Source of the DNA: Nostoc sp. LPT
GTDB taxonomy: Bacteria; Cyanobacteriota; Cyanobacteriia; Cyanobacteriales; Nostocaceae
Assembly: GCF_017115165.1 (NCBI RefSeq)
Contig: NZ_JABXKF010000063.1
Span: 1 to 64,000, forward strand
Length of the DNA stretch: 64,000 bases
Direction: 5' to 3'
Each line of letters begins with the position of its first letter. The first letter of the stretch is position 1. Below, in pieces: positions 1 to 8,513 of this stretch. The translations under genes and the position numbers were made by a program. Below the pieces are notes generated by a model. The model saw only the letters and a program-made list of their open reading frames with translations. It was not told the origin of the DNA and ran no database searches.

Positions 1-111
1 TGCATCCCGATACAATGTTAATGCGTCCCTCTGCAATGCCAATGCATCCCGATACAATGTTAATGCGTGCCCTACAATGCCATTGCATCCCCCTGCATTA
101 AAAACGCTACG
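1..111. repeat. 21-bp tandem repeat array, left copy (enters window)
   Basis: Four to five imperfect 21-bp units (for example TGCATCCCGATACAATGTTAA alternating with a TGCGTCCCTCTGCAATGCC variant) run from the window edge to about 100. They end in the junction TTAAAAACGCTACGCTTTT. The reverse complement of this array and junction resembles the array at 3745-3933 and its own junction, so the two arrays are inverted relatives. No protein is likely here. Confidence 0.8.
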
Positions 112-256
112 CTTTTACGCAAAATTGTCTACTACACTATGGCGCACACTGCGGTTCGATACGCTTATTTATGTATTTTTTGTTACTGGAAATTCAAAAA
201 TAATGAAGAGTGAAGAATCAAAATTTGAATCCTTCACTCTACCTTATTCTATATTT

Positions 257-2185
257 CTAAGATTCTCTTCCCGATGCCCAGGTATCACGCCATTTGACAG
301 TACCTTCTTTCGCAATCACCCAGCGGCGATTTACGAGATTTTCGCGCAGAGGCGATCGCCCTTCCCGCCACATGGCATATTTATAAGCAATCAGCTGACC
401 AGCACTTTCATCAAAGGGAATCTCAGCAAACCAAGTATTGGTGTTGATGTACTCTAGGGGATAGGCTTTGCCAATATCCCAGTTACCTAACTCTGGGCAA
501 TCTCCTGTCACCACAACGATTTCCCCAGGTTTGGTCTCCACGCCATTGAGTTGGACGCGGACAATTGTTTGTGCTTTTATCCGTTCGCCAACGTGGCTGA
601 AAACAATTGCTCCCCTTTCTTCTAGTACTAAGTCATAAATCTTGCCATCTTTTACCTCATACTTGTTGCGAGTCACCACGCAGGTATGTTCGCCATCGGG
701 CAATTCTGTTTCTACTTCTGGTAAAGTAACTTCTCCTCCCCGGTTTAAAGCGACAAAACACAGGGAGTCACGATAGCGGCGTACATAGCAGTAAACATCC
801 GGTGTTAAGTATTTTTGCCAGTGGCTACCCATTGATACGGCTGGATTCAGTCGTCGTAAGCCAGACAGCAGCCTGATGCAACGATAAATCTCACTCTCTG
901 TATCCCAACTTTCCATCATTGGGCGGTTATATGGGTCGTTACCGCCATCGGTGTCGTTATGCAGATACTGTTCTGTGCCGTAATATATGCAAGGAATGCC
1001 GCGACAGGTCATAATTAAAACGATCGCAACCTTCAGCATCGCTGGATCGGGGTTCAGCGATTGGAAGCGGCACATATCATGGTTATCGATGAAGGTAACT
1101 AGCTCTGTTGCCCCGTTGTAGCGATAATCCTGGTCAAAAATGTATTGAATTGTTTGGAATCCGTTTTCTGAACCTTGCCCTAGTGCAGCTCGAATTGCCA
1201 CACACAACCCAAAGTCTAGAAGTGTCATGCCTGAGTGGTTAACAAATTCCACTGAGAGATCGTCAGTTGGATTACTGTAAATCCATTCACCAAAAATAAA
1301 TACATCTGGTTTGTGATTCGTCATCTCGCCAGTGAATTCTTGCCAAAACCAAATCGGCATGTGCTTGACAGTATCCACCCGCAGTGCATCCACACCCCGG
1401 TCTAGCCATTGTTTAATTGCTGACTTGATATACTGACGATATTCAGTATTATTTTCATTGAAGGTTGCTAGACCAGATAGTTCACAGTTCTGTACTTGCC
1501 AATCGTCTTCCCAATTTTGCACTTCGCCATAGTGGTGATACCAATTATTAGCGTCATCATTGAAGTCAGCAATTTTGACACCATCATCATACAATTCACC
1601 TTTACTACCGCTAGTATCAGGTGTACTATGGTTGCAGACAATATCTAGCACTAGCTTCATATTGCGCTTGTGCAGTTCTGTAATTAACCGATCAAAGGTT
1701 GTATTTTTTTCTTCTTGAGTGGCGTTTAAAGAAGGGTTCTCTCCCTCAGCAATGTATCGAGGATTGAGCCGTTTAAAGTCTTTTGTCCAATAGCCATGTA
1801 TTGCTGCATTGCCAACAAATAACTCTTCAACCTGCTCGAACAGTGGAGTTAGCCAAAGAGCGGTAACTCCCATATTTTTGAGATAATCTAATTTATCGAT
1901 GACGCCTTGCAAGTCGCCACCCCAGTACTTACCCCAATCCTGTCTAGTTGAATCGTACAGTTCTGAGTTTGCACCTTCGCTGTTATCTGGATCGCCATCA
2001 TAAAAGCGATCGACTACGAGAAAATAAATTGTTTCCTGACGAAATTCAATATCTCTGGTGTAAAGGAACTCTAGAGCAATCTCAATATCTAGCTGCGGTT
2101 CTTGTATAAGAGCTTCTACGTTTTCCTTTGCAGGATCTACTTTATATTGATCTGGTGAAAACTGGGATGGTGGGGTTTGTACCAT
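257..2185 (-). CDS. GH13 alpha-amylase family enzyme with C-terminal CBM20-like starch-binding domain
   Basis: A 642-residue protein if it starts at the ATG at 2185; an upstream in-frame ATG gives an unlikely cysteine-rich leader. The four GH13 regions are in order: DIVCNH at about 181-186, ALRVDTVKH with nucleophile D271, FGEW with acid/base E300, and FIDNHD with D370. An (alpha/beta)8 barrel therefore spans most of the protein. The last ~100 residues (VTGDCPELGNWD, then NTWFAEIPF) look like a CBM20 starch-binding module. It should hydrolyse or rearrange alpha-1,4-glucans such as glycogen or maltodextrin. There is no clear signal peptide, so a cytoplasmic role in glycogen turnover is plausible. 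The exact specificity (amylase, cyclodextrinase, glucanotransferase) cannot be read from the motifs. Confidence 0.9.
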   Translation of the reverse strand: MVQTPPSQFSPDQYKVDPAKENVEALIQEPQLDIEIALEFLYTRDIEFRQETIYFLVVDRFYDGDPDNSEGANSELYDSTRQDWGKYWGGDLQGVIDKLDYLKNMGVTALWLTPLFEQVEELFVGNAAIHGYWTKDFKRLNPRYIAEGENPSLNATQEEKNTTFDRLITELHKRNMKLVLDIVCNHSTPDTSGSKGELYDDGVKIADFNDDANNWYHHYGEVQNWEDDWQVQNCELSGLATFNENNTEYRQYIKSAIKQWLDRGVDALRVDTVKHMPIWFWQEFTGEMTNHKPDVFIFGEWIYSNPTDDLSVEFVNHSGMTLLDFGLCVAIRAALGQGSENGFQTIQYIFDQDYRYNGATELVTFIDNHDMCRFQSLNPDPAMLKVAIVLIMTCRGIPCIYYGTEQYLHNDTDGGNDPYNRPMMESWDTESEIYRCIRLLSGLRRLNPAVSMGSHWQKYLTPDVYCYVRRYRDSLCFVALNRGGEVTLPEVETELPDGEHTCVVTRNKYEVKDGKIYDLVLEERGAIVFSHVGERIKAQTIVRVQLNGVETKPGEIVVVTGDCPELGNWDIGKAYPLEYINTNTWFAEIPFDESAGQLIAYKYAMWREGRSPLRENLVNRRWVIAKEGTVKWRDTWASGRES

Positions 2186-2661
2186 AAAAAAACTCAAAAT
2201 TTCATCTAATTCACACTTGCAGAACCAACAGTACAACGTTTCGAGTATTGTGTGTTACTACAAACTTCGGTATTGTGACATCCTGCCTATGGTGTAGGTA
2301 TCTATCGCTAGCTAGTTTATAATTCTATCGATAGATATAATTCATTTGCTATAGGATAAAAATAAAAGAACATAGCAGTTATTAACGATAATTGCTCGCT
2401 CACAAAAATTTACAATATTTAATTAAGTTGACTTGCGGTAAATACTGAGTTTAGCTCATGTTTAAGTGTATATTAGATAATAAATTTGAGAACACCTCAA
2501 CTCCTTGGAGATGATTTGTCAATAAAGTTTTGTTACCTGAAAATACTGAGTCAACCACGTATAAGCTAACTTTTTCTCTAGAAGATTCGCTCCATTGGTA
2601 AACTGACCATTGTCACTTTCAATCTGTTATTACTATCAAGGAATTAATTTAGGTAGCAATT
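2186..2661. other. Divergent intergenic region
   Basis: This AT-rich stretch separates the amylase (leftward) from the TerB-like gene (rightward) and must hold both promoters. No convincing ORF, RNA gene or known operator was found. The sequence AAGGAATTAATTTAGGTAGCAATT directly before 2662 contains an AAGGA that may serve as a distant ribosome site. Confidence 0.5.
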
Positions 2662-3714
2662 ATGACCAAATATGACAAGGTTTTTAACTCACCAAAGACA
2701 TCAGAGGAATCACTAAGTCCAGAGGAAGCGGTGGCGGCGATCGCAACTGTGACTGCGATCGCTGATTCATTTATTGAAGAGGTAGATGCAGAAAGTTTAG
2801 CGGGTATCCTCTGGGAATTCGAGGTTTTTGAGGAATACTCAGAAGATGAAATTGCAGAAATCGTTGATAGACTGATCTCCATTGCAGAAGAAGAGGGAAT
2901 TGGGCCCCTGTTTAATGCCGCCAAAGTATCTCTCTCAGATGAATTAGTGCTAGATGGTTTTGCTGCTGGGGTAATAGTGCTTTTAGACGATGAACTCGCC
3001 ATTCCCAAACCGAAACAAATCTACCTGAAAAAGCTACAAGCAGCTTTAGAACTTGAGGATGAAGAAGCAGAGGAAATCATCAAGGAGGTAATCGCAGCCT
3101 TTAAAGAAGCAGAAGATGAAGAATATACAGACGACGATGATGATGAAACAGTGGTCATCGAAGATTTTAGTGAACAAGCATATCAATCCCCATTAGGTAA
3201 TTTTACCGTACCGATTCCGGTCGATCCGCAGCAGGGCGGTAGAATTCAAAGTCAAGAAGGAGTAGTTGGCTTTTCTGATGACATCGGTACTTTGTTGAGA
3301 ATCGATTATTATCCTTTCCCCCTAGAACAGTTAGAGGAACTGGAATCTGTTGGACAAGAAGAATATTTACAAACAATTTTAGTAGACAAGTATGTACCCC
3401 AAGCGATTTTTGCCAATGTACCAGATGCTTCTGTGGAGTATACCGAATATCTAAAAGATACTTTGCGAGGCGCTTACTACGTGTTAATCGATATGCCCAA
3501 AGGTTCCACAATTTCTAAGCAGGAAAATAATGGAACTGCAATCAGATTAGATGCATACCGGGGGTTGCTCACCTTTATCAGTGGTGAATTTTTATATATA
3601 GTTAGTAGTCAGCACAGCTTTATTGACGGCGAAACTCCCGATTCCCTTGAAGAAGAAGCCGAAGACATCAAGGAGAGTATTTTAGAGTTTGTTGAGACTA
3701 TAGAGTTCACTTAG
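2662..3714 (+). CDS. Acidic two-part protein with TerB-like N-terminal domain
   Basis: A 350-residue, very acidic protein. Residues ~15-150 are helical and resemble TerB-like (tellurite-resistance B) domains: LLDDELAIPKPKQIYLKKL followed by an ELEDEEAEEIIKEV helix, like the family's ELSPEE...LGLDEEEAEEL pattern. An Asp/Glu-only linker (DDDDDE, ~153-158) leads to a beta-rich C-terminal part (YQSPLGNFTVPIPVD onward) that I do not recognise. TerB domains bind metal ions in stress systems, but no other ter gene is nearby, so the role here is unknown. It stands alone between the amylase promoter region and a 21-bp repeat array. Confidence 0.7.
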   Translation: MTKYDKVFNSPKTSEESLSPEEAVAAIATVTAIADSFIEEVDAESLAGILWEFEVFEEYSEDEIAEIVDRLISIAEEEGIGPLFNAAKVSLSDELVLDGFAAGVIVLLDDELAIPKPKQIYLKKLQAALELEDEEAEEIIKEVIAAFKEAEDEEYTDDDDDETVVIEDFSEQAYQSPLGNFTVPIPVDPQQGGRIQSQEGVVGFSDDIGTLLRIDYYPFPLEQLEELESVGQEEYLQTILVDKYVPQAIFANVPDASVEYTEYLKDTLRGAYYVLIDMPKGSTISKQENNGTAIRLDAYRGLLTFISGEFLYIVSSQHSFIDGETPDSLEEEAEDIKESILEFVETIEFT

Positions 3715-3744
3715 TACAGCTTTGCCTAAAAACGTAGCGTTTTT

Positions 3745-3933
3745 AATGCAAACCAATGTATTAACAATGCAAACCGATGCATTAACAATGCAAGCCGACG
3801 TATTAACAATGTAAACCGACGTATTAACAATGCAAGCCGACGTATTAACAATGTAAACCGATGCATTAACAATGCAAGCCGACGTATTAACAATGCAAAC
3901 CGATGCATTAACAATGCAAACCAACGCATTAGG
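3745..3933. repeat. 21-bp tandem array, nine units
   Basis: Nine consecutive 21-bp units of the form AATGCAAGCCGACGTATTAAC. The variable half alternates between GATGCATT and GACGTATT types. The array begins just after AAAACGTAGCGTTTTT, the same junction (inverted) as the array at 1-111. The period equals seven codons, so all frames stay open and give spurious heptapeptide ORFs on both strands. It lies 30 bases after the TerB-like gene. Confidence 0.95.
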
Positions 3934-4075
3934 ATTACAGAGTCTTGCAAAATTTAATTCGCTACGAATTACAGATGCAGTGCAATATGCAAACACGCCA
4001 TCGCTAAATGTCTCAAACCGATTCCGGCTCATTAATGACTTCATTGCTCTCAATACGCTTGGGATAAGCCTTTTT

Positions 4076-4130
4076 TCTCTCCCCCTGCTCCCCCTGCTCT
4101 CCCTGCTATCCCCTGCTCAACGAATAAATT
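4076..4130. repeat. Short CCCCTGCTCC-type low-complexity tract
   Basis: A pyrimidine-rich run of the words CCCCTGCTC and CTCCCTGCTATC lies just downstream of the stop of the leftward FAD monooxygenase gene. Such heptamer-like tracts are common in filamentous cyanobacteria. No hairpin or gene was found in it. Confidence 0.6.
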
Positions 4131-4150
4131 TCCTTAACCCAAGCGTATTC

Positions 4151-5305
4151 TCATTCCTCTCCCTCCCAGCGCTCTCTGCCATAGATAAACTGGGATTGCT
4201 CTCCCAATGCTTGACCGTGTTTCCATAGCCGCATTCCCAGTGCCAGCTGATCGCCTTCCCAAGCGGAGAGTGCTTCCGAGACATCCTGATGATCCATCAG
4301 GGCATCGACGAGCGCGATCGCGTTTGCTGCCGCTTTTGAGGTACTTGCTGCGGTGTGCGGGCGGGGGATGAACGCTGCATCTCCCACCAAGGCAATGCGA
4401 TCAAAAGTCATTTTGGGCACACCCAGATCCAGAATAGCTTGTACAAACGGTTCTTTTGTTGCTGCCACTAGCTTTTGAAACGGAGTAACTAAGACTCGAT
4501 TCGCATACGCTCGCATCTCTTGTTCTACAGATGGCGCGATCAGACCGGGTGGAATCGAGAAATCTCGACGCTTGCCGTACTTATCAGTCAGAATGTGCGG
4601 CAATTCAGTTGTTTGATCGTAATTGACATACCACACCCAATTAAAGCGACGTTCTCCCGGCACAAGCGATTCATTCTCGCCTGGAATGACGTATTGCAAG
4701 ATGTGTGAATTGGGAAACTGATAGAACACAAAGCGCTCGGTAAAAATGGCAGCCGTTTCTGGGTCTAGCTCCCATTCATCGACTAAGCCGCGATAACCGA
4801 CATAGCCTGCATACTGGGGTGTGTAGCTAGGCAGCAGCAATTGGCGGATGGTCGAATTCGGCCCATCGGCTCCTACCAATAAATCGCCCGTCTCACGAGT
4901 ACCATCCTCAAAGATGGCTGTCACCTGATTGCCGTTTTGCTCAATCTCGCTCAAGGATTTCCCTTGATGGTAATGCTCATCTGGAAACTGCCGCCGCATT
5001 GAAGCGTAGAGCAAGTTCCAGGAGGTCAAGGTTTGACGCATCGGCATTCGTTGAATGCTGCCATTCTGCTTCAAGTAATAGCGCTCCTGTGCCACGACAC
5101 CCAGGTTATCCTGGAGAATGCCTGCGCGTTGAAACGCTTCAATCACATCAACCTGGAGCACAATGCCGCCGCCGCGACTGTCGAGCGTATGAGCCGATCG
5201 CTCATAAATATCGACTTGCCAACCAATTGATCGCAGCAGGGTTCCCGTAAATAATCCCGCCAGTGATCCACCGATCACAATGGCACGACGATCAGTAGCG
5301 TTCAT
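4151..5305 (-). CDS. FAD-dependent aromatic-type monooxygenase (PHBH fold)
   Basis: A 384-residue flavoprotein. The N-terminal dinucleotide-binding motif IVIGGSLAGLFTG, the central GADGPNSTIRQ motif and the C-terminal ALVGDAAFIPRPHTA motif are the three signatures of class A flavin monooxygenases. These hydroxylate small, often aromatic or polyketide, substrates using NAD(P)H. The ATG at 5305 is chosen because GGAGG lies 7 bases upstream and because it overlaps the stop of the preceding gene as ATGA, indicating translational coupling. It is the last gene of a three-gene redox operon under a divergent LysR gene. The substrate is unknown. Confidence 0.9.
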   Translation of the reverse strand: MNATDRRAIVIGGSLAGLFTGTLLRSIGWQVDIYERSAHTLDSRGGGIVLQVDVIEAFQRAGILQDNLGVVAQERYYLKQNGSIQRMPMRQTLTSWNLLYASMRRQFPDEHYHQGKSLSEIEQNGNQVTAIFEDGTRETGDLLVGADGPNSTIRQLLLPSYTPQYAGYVGYRGLVDEWELDPETAAIFTERFVFYQFPNSHILQYVIPGENESLVPGERRFNWVWYVNYDQTTELPHILTDKYGKRRDFSIPPGLIAPSVEQEMRAYANRVLVTPFQKLVAATKEPFVQAILDLGVPKMTFDRIALVGDAAFIPRPHTAASTSKAAANAIALVDALMDHQDVSEALSAWEGDQLALGMRLWKHGQALGEQSQFIYGRERWEGEE

Positions 5306-6576
5306 CTGTTTTCCTCCAGATATTGATGCACAAACGTAACTGCCATCGCCCCTTCTCCCACAGCAGAAGCGACACGCTTGACTGAGCCGTGGCGCACATC
5401 TCCTGCCGCAAACGAGCCAGGAACACTGGTTTCTAAGAAGAACGGGTCGCGATCGCAAGTCCAGCCTGCTGGCGGATGACCTGCTTTGAGCAACTCTGAT
5501 CCAGTGATCAGATAGCCTGCATCATCTCGAATAATCGGAGTATCCTTTGCCCAGTCCGTGTTCGGAACACCGCCGATACACACAAACAATCGCTGAGTAT
5601 CGACCCGTTGCACAGTTCCAGCCTGCCCATCTGCGATCGTGATTGCTCGCAGAATTGTGTCCCCATCTAATCCTGTAACTTGAGCGTTGAAGAGGACTTC
5701 GATGTTAGGAGTGCTGGTAATTCGATGAATTAAATACTGTGATAGCGTTGCTGCTAGATTGCTGCCGCGAATCAACATTGTCACCTGTTTGGCATAACGC
5801 GAGAAGTGTAGTGCTGCCTGACCTGCCGAGTTACCACCGCCCACTACAAACACATGCTCATTACGACACATTGGCGCTTCACTTGCGCCAGCCCCGTAAA
5901 ATACGCCCAGATTGAGAAATCGGTCTTCATCTGGAACATTCAGCCGTCGATACTCCACACCTGTAGCACAAATGTTGGTACGGGCAATCATTTTGCTGCC
6001 GTCTGCTAAATCAACATAAATGTGATTGTCTTTAAACTCAGCTTTGATGCCTTCGCGCAACAGCAACAGTTCAATCCCAAACTTAACAGCTTGCTGCCGC
6101 GCTCGTTCAGCTAAATCTGCCCCGCGAATTCCTTTGGGAAAACCCATGTAGTTCTCAATCAGTGAACTCGTACCCGCTTGTCCACCCACCGCGTGACGCT
6201 CAATCAAAACCGTGCGTAGCCCTTCGGATGCAGCATATACTGCCGCACTCAAGCCCGCCGGGCCTGCTCCATAAATTGACAAATCGTATTTACGGAATTT
6301 TGGCTGTGTCACCCAACCCAGTCGTTGAGCAATTTCTCGAATCGAAGGCGAGAAAAGTTGCGTGCCATCTGGAAACTCAACCATTGGCAAGCGGAGATCG
6401 CTTAGGGCTGAAAACCCTAGTTCGCGATCGCAGTCTTGATCATTTGTAAGTTCAATCCAATCAAATTCGACCACACTGCGATTCAGGAAGTCTCGAATTT
6501 CATAGGCTTCTGCTGAATTCGGTAAACCATAGAGCCGAACTTTTGCAGCAGATTGTGCAGTTGTTTCATTTGTCAT
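5302..6576 (-). CDS. Thioredoxin-reductase-like FAD oxidoreductase with glutaredoxin-like N-terminus, no CXXC
   Basis: A 424-residue protein. Residues ~10-90 look like a glutaredoxin/thioredoxin-fold domain (RLYGLPNSAEAYEIRDFL), but the usual CPYC position has no cysteine. The remainder is a thioredoxin-reductase-type flavoprotein with an FAD site (IYGAGPAGLSAAVYAASEG), a GGQAG motif, an NAD(P) site (VFVVGGGNSAGQAALH) and a C-terminal FAAGDVRHGSVKR motif. Where thioredoxin reductases carry CATC, this protein reads GVFYGAGASEAP with no cysteines. It probably binds FAD and NAD(P)H but cannot reduce thioredoxin by the standard route. It may supply electrons to a partner such as the monooxygenase encoded just downstream, an inference from the ATGA overlap. 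Confidence 0.85.
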   Translation of the reverse strand: MTNETTAQSAAKVRLYGLPNSAEAYEIRDFLNRSVVEFDWIELTNDQDCDRELGFSALSDLRLPMVEFPDGTQLFSPSIREIAQRLGWVTQPKFRKYDLSIYGAGPAGLSAAVYAASEGLRTVLIERHAVGGQAGTSSLIENYMGFPKGIRGADLAERARQQAVKFGIELLLLREGIKAEFKDNHIYVDLADGSKMIARTNICATGVEYRRLNVPDEDRFLNLGVFYGAGASEAPMCRNEHVFVVGGGNSAGQAALHFSRYAKQVTMLIRGSNLAATLSQYLIHRITSTPNIEVLFNAQVTGLDGDTILRAITIADGQAGTVQRVDTQRLFVCIGGVPNTDWAKDTPIIRDDAGYLITGSELLKAGHPPAGWTCDRDPFFLETSVPGSFAAGDVRHGSVKRVASAVGEGAMAVTFVHQYLEENR

Positions 6577-6611
6577 TGTTTTGTCACTATCGATTTGAGT
6601 TGTGGGCGTGA

Positions 6612-7256
6612 TTAAGCCTTTGCTAATTCATTCACTGCTTGTTGCAATGCTGCCAGAAAGACTTCAACTGATTGTGCTCCAGATATGATTTCTCGACCAA
6701 TGCGAATGGCCGGAACACCATGAATTCCTTGGGCGATCGCCTGTTGTTCTAAGTCTTTGACTTCTTGAATTCCTGCTTCTGATTCCAGAAACGCCTTTAC
6801 TTGAGCAGCATCAATCCCGATCTCTGCTGCCAAAGTTGCTAGAGTTTCAACATTACCAATGTTTCGACCTTCTGTGAAATAGGCATTGAGAATGCGGACA
6901 GTCATCTCAGTCGCTTTGCCCTGATTGCCTGCAAACCAGGTCAATCGATGTGCTTTCAGGGTGTTGGGTGTGACGCTCATCAGGTCGTAGCGGAAGTTAA
7001 TACCATCAGCTTGTGTTGCTTGCACCGTTTTTGCATCCAACCCTTGTGAGTATTCCCAACTGCCAAATTTGCCAGTGCGATAGGCTTTGCGATCCATTCC
7101 GGCTGCTGGCATTTGCGGATTTAGCTCAAAGGGAAACCAGAGGTATTCAATCTCAACAGCAGAATTTAGTTGGGCGATCGCTTGATTCAACCGTGTTTCT
7201 GCAACTAAACACCAAGGACAAATGAAATCAGAAGTAATTGCGATCGTCAGCGTCAT
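6612..7256 (-). CDS. DsbA-family (FrnE-like) thiol oxidoreductase
   Basis: A 214-residue protein of the DsbA/2-hydroxychromene-2-carboxylate isomerase superfamily. The active site CPWC is at residues 13-16 in TSDFICPWCLVAE. The helical insert and the C-terminal GVPAIRIGREIISGAQ with its cis-Pro (V-P) fit FrnE-like proteins. There is no signal peptide, so it is cytoplasmic. The start at 7256 has a strong AAAGGAGG ribosome site. It is the first gene of the redox operon, 35 bases before the reductase-like gene, and is probably controlled by the divergent LysR protein. It likely shuffles thiols or handles glutathione-type adducts; the substrate is not evident. Confidence 0.9.
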   Translation of the reverse strand: MTLTIAITSDFICPWCLVAETRLNQAIAQLNSAVEIEYLWFPFELNPQMPAAGMDRKAYRTGKFGSWEYSQGLDAKTVQATQADGINFRYDLMSVTPNTLKAHRLTWFAGNQGKATEMTVRILNAYFTEGRNIGNVETLATLAAEIGIDAAQVKAFLESEAGIQEVKDLEQQAIAQGIHGVPAIRIGREIISGAQSVEVFLAALQQAVNELAKA

Positions 7257-7294
7257 CGTTGCCTCCTTTGGGACTGTTCTGCAACTGTTGATAG

Positions 7295-7317
7295 TTTCAC
7301 TTTAATCTCAATTGAAA
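7295..7317. promoter_or_regulatory. Candidate LysR operator in divergent promoter
   Basis: The 130-base gap between the redox operon and the LysR gene contains the dyad TTTCA-N13-TGAAA, a spaced TTTCA/TGAAA pair typical of the loose T-N11-A LysR-type boxes. Its position in a divergent promoter fits the usual autoregulatory layout. The motif is short and could be chance. Confidence 0.35.
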
Positions 7318-7386
7318 AGAATGTTAATCTACTAAATACGCTAAACACTTTTGCGTTTTTTGCAATAAGTAGTTGAAGGAAATGCG

Positions 7387-8346
7387 ATGGATCAACTGGC
7401 AGCGATGCGATCGTTTGTCAAAGTCGTAGAAACTGGTGGCTTTTCGGAAACTGCACGGCAGTTAGAGTTAGCCGTCTCCTCGGTGACGCGCCAAATCAAT
7501 TCCCTGGAAGCAATGCTGAACACTCAGTTACTTAACCGCTCCACGCGCAGCATCACGCTCACACTACAGGGGCAGAAGTACTACGACAAAGCCGTGCAAA
7601 TTCTGCAAGATGTAGAAGAAGCCAATATTTGTGTTAGAGAACAGGGTGATATTCCGCACGGCACTTTGCGAATCAGTCTGCCTGTGACATTTGGGCGGTT
7701 GCACATTGCTCCGATTCTGAGCGATTTTCTGATTCAGTACCCAGAAGTGAAACTCGACCTCCAACTGAGCGATGGACTGGCAAACCTAGCAGAAGCCGAT
7801 CTAGATATGGTCATCCGCATCGGCAACCTTGATCGCTCCAATGCCAATCTAATGCTTCGTAAACTCGCGACCTACCATCGCCTAGTCTGCGGTAGCCCAG
7901 CCTATTTTAAGCAACAGGGTAAACCGAGTCATCCAAACGACTTAACTCAGCACAATTGTTTGCTGTTTGCTTATTCCACAAATCATCAAATCTGGCGCTT
8001 CCAGCGTGAGACAGAAGTGTGTGAAGTGAAAGTGAGTGGATCTCTAGTGGCAAACCATTCGGAGGTGCTGCGTCAAGTTTGTTTAGATGGCAGTGGTTTG
8101 GTCTTGATGCCAACCTGGTTGATCGGTGAAGATATTAAAGCTGGACGATTGCAGGCAGTGTTGTCTGATTTTCAAATCTCTCCACAAACTGATCGAGATA
8201 CAGGCGTTTATGCGTTGTATTTACCCAATCGTAAGCACTCGCGACGCGTTCAAGTGTTTATGGATTTCCTGATTCAGCAATTTGGCAATCCGCCCTACTG
8301 GGAGACAGAAAGTTTGGCTTGTAGCACTTTCCACTCAGACAGTTGA
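7387..8346 (+). CDS. LysR-family transcriptional regulator
   Basis: A 319-residue protein. The N-terminal winged helix-turn-helix (MDQLAAMRSFVKVVETGG, then FSETARQLELAVSSVTRQI) is followed by a LysR substrate-binding domain (GTLRISLPVTFGRLHIAPIL, about residue 97 onward). It belongs to the subgroup often described as aaeR/dmlR-like. It is transcribed away from the dsbA-like gene across 130 bases, so it most likely senses an aromatic or redox-active metabolite and controls that operon. The effector is unknown. Confidence 0.93.
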   Translation: MDQLAAMRSFVKVVETGGFSETARQLELAVSSVTRQINSLEAMLNTQLLNRSTRSITLTLQGQKYYDKAVQILQDVEEANICVREQGDIPHGTLRISLPVTFGRLHIAPILSDFLIQYPEVKLDLQLSDGLANLAEADLDMVIRIGNLDRSNANLMLRKLATYHRLVCGSPAYFKQQGKPSHPNDLTQHNCLLFAYSTNHQIWRFQRETEVCEVKVSGSLVANHSEVLRQVCLDGSGLVLMPTWLIGEDIKAGRLQAVLSDFQISPQTDRDTGVYALYLPNRKHSRRVQVFMDFLIQQFGNPPYWETESLACSTFHSDS

Positions 8347-8513
8347 CTTGAGCATCCTTGTATTCCCCCATTAGCTACACCCGTTCTAAATTCAGTGTCC
8401 ATAACTCATCAACTCATCTGATGTACATTTGGAAAGGGCGATGTCTGACGACAAGCCTGGAGAAGAGAGGAAGTCTCCGGCTCCGCACTGGGTGTATACA
8501 CTTGTAATTTTTC

